64,000 bases of DNA from the NCBI GenBank assembly GCA_963971535.1, contig OZ020589.1:72827520-72891519 (forward strand), read 5' to 3'. Positions 56,311-64,000 of the stretch are shown one piece after another; within the stretch, counting starts at the first letter, position 1; every line of letters starts with the position of its first letter. This DNA comes from Notolepis coatsorum. Taxonomy: Eukaryota; Chordata; Actinopteri; Aulopiformes; Paralepididae. The notes beneath the pieces were generated by a model. It was not told the DNA's origin and did not search any database. It was given only the letters and a program-made list of their open reading frames with translations. The translations under genes and the position numbers were made by a program.

Positions 56311-56811
56311 AGTGGATCACTGGGATACCTCCCGTGGAAGTCTAGGGAGCGCAGTCCAGTATCTCCCTCAGGCAACGGCGACAGGAGGCGAAGGCTGGAG
56401 CACATCTTACGCCGGAGATGAAAACAGCAGAGACAGACAGAGGACCTCCCGAAGGAGTCTTGGTGACAGAGAATCTGATACGGAATGATACGGCATGTTA
56501 CGGCATGTTACAACACGACCCCACGAGGAACAGAGGGGAAGAGCCAGGTATTTAAAGCCCACAGGGGAATTAATTAGAATGCACCACAGGTGCGTGAAGG
56601 TAATTGATACTTGAAACTAAAGTGTGTGTGTTCGGCACAAGACCAATCAAAGACACAATGATAGGTAGTCCAGGTGTGGCCACTGAGAGCAAACGAGAGT
56701 AAAGAACGAGAGGGTGGGGGCTAGTGAGAGTGAGTGAGAAGGGAATTCCTAAACAGTAGGCTTAAAGGAACAGAGAGAGTAGGTGAGCAGCGGACAAAAC
56801 CTCACACAAAT

Positions 56812-57205
56812 AAAAACGGGTCCGCTACCCATTTTGGGTCGCAACCCTAAGTTTGGGAAACGCTGAATAATAGATCCAAGTCTGACCAAAAAAAAGAATC
56901 GACGGCCATTTTTTCCCCCGCGATTTCTATTTTGTTTCACAATGGGTCATGGCAAACCAATTACATAATCCAACATATCTGTAACAAACTAACATATTCC
57001 AGTTGACTATCTTTTTTGGAGGATTCATTCAAAGGCTATTCATACTTCCATTTGTCTATCTATGGCGGACTCATTCAGAAAAAGTTATTCGGTTGTGGGA
57101 GGGATCTGGGGTCACGTGGAGTGTGTTATACGAAATAACAACGGCTAACTTGACTGTTTCAGCCAATCAGAATCAAGATATTTGCATGCCATTGTATAAG
57201 TGCCA
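56812..57205. other. Non-coding; second copy of a shared repeat end
   Basis: 56936-57012 matches 54430-54497. CCCATTTTGGGTCGCAACCC (56828-56847) resembles a hAT terminus. No gene. Confidence 0.4.
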
Positions 57206-57527
57206 ACAATTAGGGGTGTAACGATTAGACCCCACAACGATTCGATGTGATTACGATTCTTCAGGCAATTATTCAATGCATCATGAAATCTCTTCATTTG
57301 ACCACGATTCGATTTGATTCGATACATTTTCTATCAGTTAATTCCCCAAAAAAAATGTATACACAAATGTGGCTGGGGGAACTGATTCACTCAGCATGAA
57401 TGTACTATAGTTCAATAATAGGGGTGTAAATATTTGACCCCACAATGATTCGATTCGATTACAATTCTTCAGGCAACGATTCAATATTAATTTGACCACG
57501 ATTCAATTAGATGCGGTTCAACCTTAG
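57206..57527. mobile_element. Fragments of a hAT-like element (AGGGGTGTAACGATT)
   Basis: Two related segments start AGGGGTGTAACGATTAGACC (57211) and AGGGGTGTAAATATTTGACC (57420), each followed by CACAACGATTCGAT-like and TTCTTCAGGCAA sequence. BEL-2 is inserted in or beside the second. Confidence 0.5.
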
Positions 57528-58951
57528 TGTAACTGAGGGGTACAATTCCCTGACTGTATTGTTAGATATGATACTTACTACCACTACCTCTTGTACTTTA
57601 GACTCTGGCCACCCAGTACTAGGCATAAATAATTATGGTAAACACTCCCACGTAGATGAAACGATCCAACACAAATGTACCAAGTCGAAAGTCTGCGTTT
57701 AATAATAATTAATACATAGCAAAAGGTATGTAGAGCAATCACTTAATTACATTTATGATTTGAAATAGGATGCACTTTTATGGCAAATGAGTATTCGTTA
57801 GTATATCAATAGAGAACGTCCAATCTCTGGTGGCGCAGGCGGTAAATATACAACCTGGAATATTTAAGGAATAATAGCAATGATACTTTAATGATTATAG
57901 AACTGGATACACTAGGGGGGAATTCCGGTCGCTTGTAAGACAACTGGAGAAGGGGGGGGGGGTAGAGTCTGGCTGTATCCATCTGGCCGAGGGTATCCTG
58001 GGAGAACCCACGGTTGTGCGGCTCGGTGCCTCAGCGATCCTCGATCCACAGATGAAAGCAGTTGGACTCTCTGTGGGCCGGCTTCCTCCGGTCCACGATG
58101 GAGAGACGTGAAGCGACCTCGTCGTGTAGAGCGTCTCCTCACCTGTCGTCCTCTCCGGGGGGGGGGTTTCCAACACACGGCAGTGTTGGTCTTTATCCAT
58201 AGAATAATCACTGTATACAAAGCATAATCCGTGCCTGGGAAGGCGGGCTGTCGTCGGTAGAATAATCCGGTATGCAGGTCCACTCGCTCGTCGGCTCTGG
58301 GGCTCCTCGGGTGCAGCCTCACATGGGGTCGGCCACCCTGGATAAGCAGCCAGTTCTCTGCCCGAAACGATGGGGTACTGACTACGATAGTATTCTCACC
58401 GCACGAAGCACTACATATGAATAGACTATTATTAGCTTAATAGACTACGTCCAACTCGACGATATAGTGCCAAATATGACTATTCAAATATTAATATACA
58501 CGATGTCTCAATACCGATGGTAGGCCGAACTTGGCCTTACTCCCACACGTGGCGTCGCGGGGAGGCTTTACGTCTGTCACTCTATTGGAGGGTAAGAAAC
58601 TGGACTAAAAAGGAAGTCCTACTTTAGTAGCGCAGTATATATACGCACTATGAACAAATAGTACCGTTAGTGGTGCGGTAGCCAGATTCCTACGCGGAAC
58701 TAGGACTTGTTCGTATATGTTGAGCGGTACGTTTGAACTGGGTCTGGGGGGTATGGCAGCCTGGCACCAAGGTCTCGACCAATAGTAGAATGGAGACTAT
58801 TATGGGATGTTCAGTAGGCTAGAATGGATATTCAATGCATATTGTACAAGGAATATACAAGGGATATCAGGGAATATTAGAGAATATACAAATACAATTA
58901 AATATATATAAATAAATATATATATTCGGTTTAATCTGGCCCTTCACAACA
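57528..58951 (-). repeat. BEL-2 3' LTR (1424 bp)
   Basis: Shares its beginning, its end and scattered internal blocks (GGGATATCAG, ATATATTCGGTTTAATCTG) with the BEL-1 LTR but is clearly diverged. The polypurine tract CAGGGGGTGGC abuts it on the coding side. Confidence 0.88.
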
Positions 58952-59059
58952 GCCACCCCCTGATTGGTCCCAGACCTAATCAGTTAAGCAGAGACAGATT
59001 AATCGCGTTGTCTATTTACACATAAGGGTTTGCTGTAGGGGTCAGTCAACTTCACAAAG

Positions 59060-62000
59060 TCATAGGGTTATAGGGTCATGGTCATCATCGATTGTGTCTG
59101 GGAGTCGGGGCAGTTCTATGAGCCTCGCCACGGGACGGGTGTAAGTGCGACCCTGGACAAGCACTTCAGCTGCTCGGACCTTGCCGTCGGCACCGGTGAT
59201 CACTTTGCTTACGCGGCCGGCCGGCCACATAGCTCTGGGCAGTGATTGATCAATAATCATGACGACTGTTCCTTCTGTCAAATTGTCTCTCTCCTTTACC
59301 CACTTCTGGCGGGTCTGTAGAGACGGTAGGTAGTGCAGTAGGAATGTCCTTTGTTGTGCACTCTCTATGGTAGTGCAATCATCTATGTTGGGGTCTGCGG
59401 AGATAACAGTGCTCAATCCACAGAACACAGGCTTCTTATTCTCAGCCTCCTCCTGACTGGCTTCCCTCGGGATAGGCGTGGGCCACTCTCCTTCCGGGAG
59501 CTTTAGGAATGCTGGGCCGTCACTGTAGACATTGCGACGGGTGAGGTCATCTAGGGGCATTCCCCGGGTGATGACGTCAGCTGGGTTCTGTTTTGTATCA
59601 ACGTAGCGCCACTCTGTTTCTCCGGTTAACTCTTCGGTTAAGTCTTGAATCTCGGTGACTCTGACTCCCACGAAGACTTTGTACTTGCATGAGTCCGATT
59701 TGATCCAGGCGAGTACTGTCGTGGAATCTGACCACAGGATTGTTCTAGACACCGGTATGGTGAGCTCACGTTGGATGAGCGTGGCTAGGTGCGCTCCGGC
59801 TAGGGCTGCGCAGAGCTCTAGGCGTGGGATAGATTGTTGCTTGCGTGGGGCTATTCTCGAGCGGGCGAGGACAAATGCTGTGTAGATCTCTCCCCCCTCT
59901 TCTTGGGCCCGCAAGTAGGCTACTGATCCGTATGCGACCTCTGAGGCGTCACTGAAGACGTGTAAGTCCATTTTACATGTCTCTGGCCTCACCGTGGGTG
60001 GGAAGTAGCTTCGGCGTATATTAACGCCTGGGAGTGAGTGGAGCTCCATCTCCCACTCTCTCCAGGTGGATGCAAGGTGTGCGGGAATGGGGTCGTCCCA
60101 GCCCTGGTCCTTGTCCCACAATGCTCGTACAATCATTTTTGCCCTGGTGGTGTACGGTAGAATACATCCTAGCGGGGCATATTGTCGGGCGAGTGTTGTG
60201 TACACACTCCGTCTGGTGGTCGGCGCCGCCGCCGGCCTTCCCTGCTTCGTAGTCAGGGGCTTGTGTCTGTAGTGAAGCGAATCTGTTTTGAATCGCCACA
60301 CCAATCCCAGGGTCATCTCCTGGGCTTCTCCCGGGATTGTAGCCATCCAGGTCTTGCTGCTGGCTGCCTTGTCCTCGGAGGAGAGGCTGCGCAGTACTTG
60401 CGGATCGCTGCTGGCCCACTGCCTGAGATCAAAGCCGCCTTTGATCAATGAGGCGCGGAGTTTAATCAGGAGAGCCTCGGCTTCTTCCTGGGTTGAAAGG
60501 CTTTGTAGACAGTTGTCTACGTAGAAGCTGTTCTTTACGCTGTGTCGGACCTCTTCGTCCGCTGCTGGGTCCTCTGCTACATGTTTCTGTAGTGCAAATG
60601 TAGCACAGCAGGGGCTGCACGTCGTTCCGAAGGGGAGGACTTCCCATTGGTAGATGGCTGGGTGCTCATCTCCTGGCTTCTCTCTCCATAGGAACCGTAA
60701 CAGGGGCTTGTCCTCCTCTACTAATCTCGCCTGCAGGAACATTCCTTTAATGTCCCCGCTGATGGCCACCTTTTCCTGGCGGAAGCGGAGTAGAACGCCG
60801 AGTAGGGAGGGGCCGAGTGTGGGACCGGGCAGTAACTCTTTATTCAGATTTTGGGATCCGATCTGGTAGCTGCAGTTAAATACTATGCGGTCTTTACCGT
60901 TGTGATGGACCTTGTGGTGAGGCACGTACCACGATTCAGTGGTCTGGTCAGCCTCTTTAATGTCCATCTTTGTGACGTGTCCCGCTGTGATGAGCTTCTC
61001 AATCTCAGCGCGGTATACACTCTCTTGGGCGGGGTTCTTGGCTAAGCGCCGCTCCGTGTTCAGCAGGTACCGTTCTGTGGCGTCTGTCTTGGCGTGGAAA
61101 GTAGGCATTCCTTCTCGCCGCAGGAGTGGCGTGGCGTATCTCAACACGCCGTTGACCGGGACTCTCTTGGTCCCTGTCTCGAGGAGGTGAATGGCGTAAA
61201 TGTCATCTTTAGAGCGAATGTCTTTCTTTCCGTTCTTAAAGGGCATTTGTTCCAAGGTCCATAACCGCTCTACGTGTTGCAGGAGTGCGGTTTCTCCCTC
61301 TGTGACTCGGGAGTGGAGACATCTAGTGGCTGTACTTCGGTTGAGAGATTTGGCGAGCGGGCCTTGGAGAGTCCATCCCAAACGGGTCTCGACTGCTGCA
61401 GGACAGCCTCGGGGTCCGGTATGAACCCGGTCTATCGGGACAATGAGGTCTGCATGGTCGGAGCCTATCAACAGGGTCGGCATAGCATTGTCTATGAGCG
61501 GGATCGGTAACTTGCGCAGATGTGCATATTTCTCCATCAGCTTGGCGACGGGGTATGTGTACCGCGACAGTCCTATTTCTTGGCTGGTGAAAGCGTCTGT
61601 AATCTGGTACCGTCGCTCAGGCTGGCCGCTTGCTGCGATAGAGAATGAGACATTCTCGCCCTTTATCGTCTTCAAATCTCGTCTTATTGTCCGAATTGTC
61701 ATTTGGGTTTCGCTTCCCCGCAGCCCTAGCTGGGCCGCAGCGGAGGCGAGCAGAAGGGTCTTCTCTGACCCGTCATCGAGGACGGCGTAAGTGTCCAGGA
61801 CTTTATTCTGGTAGCTTAGTGTCACACGCACTACTTTTAGGAGTACTCGGGCTCCACTGCTGCTGGCGGGATCGATGTACATGACGCTCGCTTTGCTGCT
61901 GGATGGTGCGGGTGAAGGGCGCCGTCTGTTACTGTCGTGAAGTATGGCCAGATGGGCTCCATCGCACTTGGTGCACCTTTTCTTTAAGCGGCATTCGGCT

Positions 62001-64000
62001 GCCATGTGTGAGCGCGCACAGCGAAAACAGCGCTTGTTGGACTTTATCCATTGACTTGCTTCCTCCGCGTTCAGCTTGGGGAAGGAGTCACATTGCGCTA
62101 GCCAGTGTTCTTTCTCACAGTAGGGGCACACTATCTTCCACTTCTCCGTTCTGGAGGGGGTACTGTGGCTCCTGCTGCTCGGTACTGACTCCGATTGGTG
62201 CATCACAGTCACCGATCTTCTTCCATCATTTAGTCGTCTGGTTCCTTCTCTGGAGCCAGGGGTGCTCCGTCCGAATGTATCTAGCCGTAGGCTGCTGACT
62301 TCTCTCGCCAGGAAGTCTGCTAGATCGAGGAGGTTCGGTTCGGGGCCATTCGGGTCTCGGTGGTCTCTCTGCCGCCTAAAACGCTCCTGTCGAGCGGGCG
62401 GCAGCTTCTCCAAGATCCTTTCCACATTTGAGTTGGCGTAAAGTTCATGCCTCCCCTTCTCTCTCTGCGCTCCCAACATCCCTACCAGGGACTGCACTCT
62501 GATGGACAGGTCGTCCAGTGCTCGATTGTCTATTGCTGGGGGTAAGCGGTCGATGTGTCGGATCTCCTGGATCACGTAATCCCATATGCGCCCATACCTC
62601 AGGTCCAATGCTACCAGCGCTGCTGTGTATGGGGTGGTGGAAGTCGCGTAGGCGAGCGCTATATTATGTGCGCGGGGTACCTTTAAGTGCTTCAGTAGGA
62701 TGGCGTATTTATGGCGTTCGTCCAATACATCCACCAACATGGTCTCCAGACACATGCGGAGTTCTGTATACTGGGCCCGGTTCTCTTGGGTGAAGTCGGG
62801 TACCATAGGCGTGCCAATGTATGATGCTGACTGTGGATACATCGGCGAGCGTTGGGGGAGAGGCCTCCTAGGCGAGTCTCCTCCCGCTCCTTGGTATGGG
62901 CTGGTACCGGCAGTGTACCATGGCCCGCTTGTCCAGGTGCTGTTCCTCGGTGCGGGTCGTGCGTCGTGCTCACCCGTGTATAGAGTCGGGGGTCTGTAGC
63001 GCAGCTCCGCGGGAGTATAGCCTGGGCTGTACCGGACCTCCTGGTCCGGTAGAGTACTGTGCTGTCGTCGGGCGTGGTTCTCCTCCTCTTCCTCTTCGTC
63101 TTCAGTTAGGTCATCCAGTGCTTGTAGTCTCTGGTTTAGCCTCTCCACAGGATATGCTGCTCCTTCCCGGTTGCTAGGTCTCGCTTGGACCGGTGGGGGG
63201 AGGTGGTCTGTGGGGGGTATAGACCTCGTCTGTTGGTCAAGTTCAGGGTTGTTTACTCGGCTAGGGGATGCCGCCCTGGAGGTGTGTCTAGACGAGTTCC
63301 TGGAGCCTCTGGCGGAGGGAGAGGGTGTTGTCCGTCTGATCAGCTGTTCTATTAGTTGCGCTTGCTGTCTGTCGCGCTCTGCGTCCCGTAGAGCACCAGC
63401 AGCTGCTCGCTGGCTGTCTGCTCGGTCTCTGGCCACATTCTCTTCCCTCTGAATGCGTCTTATTTCTAGACGTATATGCTCTTCTTCGCTCCGCTGCTGG
63501 ATCTGCAGTCGGTCGCGTTCAGCAGCGGCGTTCAGGCTGATGAGGAAGGCCTGCTGTAGGGTCCTCTCTGCCTCGCTGGGGGAAGGCGGTTGTATAGGGG
63601 AGCCTTCCCTCGGGGTACTCCTTGCGGAGCCTTGGAGCTCTATCTCCACGGTGCTCTCCCCGTCTTCTTCCGTGCCGAGTTCTCTCTCGGTAGCGTTGTA
63701 TTCCTCCCGGGACTCATCGGGGACTACTTCTTCAGTACTGGCGGGGTGTGAAGTCATGTCTGGTTCCCACTGGTCCCCACCGTGAACTTGGTCAGTCACA
63801 TTAGAACCCGTAGGGGCCTCTATGGTCGGGGTAGTCTGGGCGTTGGGGTTAGACATACTTTTACTTTCTAGTTTTACCGCGTTTACTGTTAGTAGAAGAC
63901 TAGGTTGTTGACTGACAGCGTAAGCCTCTAAGTACTGAGGGAGCCGTCGTTCGCGCTGCGGGCGTTGGTTAGGAGGATCGTTTCGTGGAGTGTTCATCAT
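59060..64000 (-). CDS. gag-pol: BEL-2 gag-pol polyprotein with integrase core deleted
   Basis: A 1646-codon open frame from an ATG-ATG at the window edge; the start matches BEL-1 gag. Gag: coiled coil about 155-225, acidic run about 299-307, capsid-like region 400-570, then zinc motifs CPYCEKEHWLAQC (625-637), CFRCARSHMAAEC (658-670) and CTKCDGAHL. Protease: LDDGSEKT with D742/D743. RT (about 1010-1190): FNCSY, GDIKGMF (D1083), PFGTTCSPCCA and YVDN at 1160-1163. RNase H follows with FSDAS, LELC, SDS and NPAD. After DDCTTIESAQ the frame jumps to LHYLPSLQTRQKW, so about 380 residues including the integrase zinc finger and D-D-E core are gone without loss of frame. It could make virus-like particles and cDNA but no integrase. 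Confidence 0.92.
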   Translation of the reverse strand: MMNTPRNDPPNQRPQRERRLPQYLEAYAVSQQPSLLLTVNAVKLESKSMSNPNAQTTPTIEAPTGSNVTDQVHGGDQWEPDMTSHPASTEEVVPDESREEYNATERELGTEEDGESTVEIELQGSARSTPREGSPIQPPSPSEAERTLQQAFLISLNAAAERDRLQIQQRSEEEHIRLEIRRIQREENVARDRADSQRAAAGALRDAERDRQQAQLIEQLIRRTTPSPSARGSRNSSRHTSRAASPSRVNNPELDQQTRSIPPTDHLPPPVQARPSNREGAAYPVERLNQRLQALDDLTEDEEEEEENHARRQHSTLPDQEVRYSPGYTPAELRYRPPTLYTGEHDARPAPRNSTWTSGPWYTAGTSPYQGAGGDSPRRPLPQRSPMYPQSASYIGTPMVPDFTQENRAQYTELRMCLETMLVDVLDERHKYAILLKHLKVPRAHNIALAYATSTTPYTAALVALDLRYGRIWDYVIQEIRHIDRLPPAIDNRALDDLSIRVQSLVGMLGAQREKGRHELYANSNVERILEKLPPARQERFRRQRDHRDPNGPEPNLLDLADFLAREVSSLRLDTFGRSTPGSREGTRRLNDGRRSVTVMHQSESVPSSRSHSTPSRTEKWKIVCPYCEKEHWLAQCDSFPKLNAEEASQWIKSNKRCFRCARSHMAAECRLKKRCTKCDGAHLAILHDSNRRRPSPAPSSSKASVMYIDPASSSGARVLLKVVRVTLSYQNKVLDTYAVLDDGSEKTLLLASAAAQLGLRGSETQMTIRTIRRDLKTIKGENVSFSIAASGQPERRYQITDAFTSQEIGLSRYTYPVAKLMEKYAHLRKLPIPLIDNAMPTLLIGSDHADLIVPIDRVHTGPRGCPAAVETRLGWTLQGPLAKSLNRSTATRCLHSRVTEGETALLQHVERLWTLEQMPFKNGKKDIRSKDDIYAIHLLETGTKRVPVNGVLRYATPLLRREGMPTFHAKTDATERYLLNTERRLAKNPAQESVYRAEIEKLITAGHVTKMDIKEADQTTESWYVPHHKVHHNGKDRIVFNCSYQIGSQNLNKELLPGPTLGPSLLGVLLRFRQEKVAISGDIKGMFLQARLVEEDKPLLRFLWREKPGDEHPAIYQWEVLPFGTTCSPCCATFALQKHVAEDPAADEEVRHSVKNSFYVDNCLQSLSTQEEAEALLIKLRASLIKGGFDLRQWASSDPQVLRSLSSEDKAASSKTWMATIPGEAQEMTLGLVWRFKTDSLHYRHKPLTTKQGRPAAAPTTRRSVYTTLARQYAPLGCILPYTTRAKMIVRALWDKDQGWDDPIPAHLASTWREWEMELHSLPGVNIRRSYFPPTVRPETCKMDLHVFSDASEVAYGSVAYLRAQEEGGEIYTAFVLARSRIAPRKQQSIPRLELCAALAGAHLATLIQRELTIPVSRTILWSDSTTVLAWIKSDSCKYKVFVGVRVTEIQDLTEELTGETEWRYVDTKQNPADVITRGMPLDDLTRRNVYSDGPAFLKLPEGEWPTPIPREASQEEAENKKPVFCGLSTVISADPNIDDCTTIESAQQRTFLLHYLPSLQTRQKWVKERDNLTEGTVVMIIDQSLPRAMWPAGRVSKVITGADGKVRAAEVLVQGRTYTRPVARLIELPRLPDTIDDDHDPITL

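Larger units (their letters stand above)
54943..56806 (-). mobile_element. Solo LTR (1864 bp) of an unidentified retrotransposon
   Basis: Bounded by TGTTATGG and CCTCACA, with CAAAT on both sides (54938-54942 and 56807-56811). On the minus strand, TGTGAGGTTTTGTCCGC leads into a promoter-like GGGCTTTAAATACC (about 56550) and, near the 3' end, AATAAA (about 55015). This is the correct order for an LTR. It contains two minisatellites. An apparent 332-codon minus frame across it is unlikely to be a gene. Confidence 0.72.
57528..64000 (-). mobile_element. BEL-2: BEL/Pao retrotransposon, cut by the right edge
   Basis: Minus strand, with the 3' LTR at 57528-58951 and one open gag-pol frame up to the edge. 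Both LTR ends match BEL-1 (TGTAACTGAGGGG; ...CACAACA). The 5' LTR and target duplication are outside. It is distinguished from BEL-1 by an intact RT and by a missing integrase core. Confidence 0.92.

Noticed and set aside
55322..56320. A 332-codon minus-strand open frame
   Set aside because: It lies entirely in the solo LTR and its minisatellites; overlapping frames on the other strand are also open, the composition is repetitive and no domain is visible.
57895..58322. Minus-strand open frames in the BEL-2 LTR (and the similar 18555-19005, 10524-11013)
   Set aside because: They lie in LTR DNA, are short, and are unlikely to be genes although some are shared between LTR copies.
60513..60530. 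YVDN in BEL-2 RT as a disabling change from YVDD
   Set aside because: The surrounding RT is well preserved, and I believe that related vertebrate BEL elements also carry N at this place; without an alignment I do not call it a defect.

Overview
This is eukaryotic, almost certainly teleost fish, nuclear DNA. The evidence is the mix of repeat families: L1/Tx1, L2-like and Rex1/CR1-group LINEs, Mag-like Ty3/gypsy and BEL/Pao LTR retrotransposons, a Penelope-like element, hAT and piggyBac-like DNA transposons, and long CA, GA and AAT microsatellites. I cannot name the species. No complete host gene is visible. The window is a graveyard of transposons, several still young, inserted inside one another.

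Layout. 1-3.2 kb: L1/Tx1 LINE entering from the left edge. 3.2-5.2 kb: simple repeats and a small TIR element. 5.2-22.5 kb: one gypsy element (gypsy-1) blown open by a LINE (LINE-A), which is split by a hAT element, which is split by a BEL element (BEL-1). The target duplications can be read at every level: GATCT, GCTG, ATATAGAC and GTCGC. 22.5-24.2 kb: piggyBac-like DNA and a LINE 3' end. 24.2-30.9 kb: a CR1/Rex1-group LINE (LINE-B) split by a very young gypsy element (gypsy-2, identical 175-bp LTRs) and by a foldback element carrying telomere-like CCCTAA repeats. 30.9-33.3 kb: a palindromic TIR element. 33.3-40.3 kb: LINE tails, several hAT-like elements, a foldback element and a possible lone host exon. 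40.3-44.7 kb: LINE-A split by an almost complete Rex1-type LINE with an open EN-RT frame. 45.3-53.6 kb: a Penelope-like element with tandem direct repeats, split by a solo LTR, piggyBac-like DNA and a composite 2.5-kb hAT. 53.8-57.5 kb: a tRNA-derived SINE, a 1.86-kb solo LTR and hAT fragments. 57.5-64 kb: a second BEL element (BEL-2), which runs off the right edge.

How the parts relate. BEL-1 and BEL-2 belong to one family and have complementary losses. BEL-1 keeps RNase H and integrase but lacks the reverse transcriptase core. BEL-2 keeps gag, protease, reverse transcriptase and RNase H but lacks the integrase core. Gypsy-1 has lost its integrase core as well, and gypsy-2 has two in-frame TAG codons and a frameshift despite identical LTRs. 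The picture is of defective elements that were probably mobilised by enzymes supplied in trans. LTR differences counted by eye (gypsy-1 about 2%, BEL-1 about 0.4%, gypsy-2 none) agree with the nesting order.
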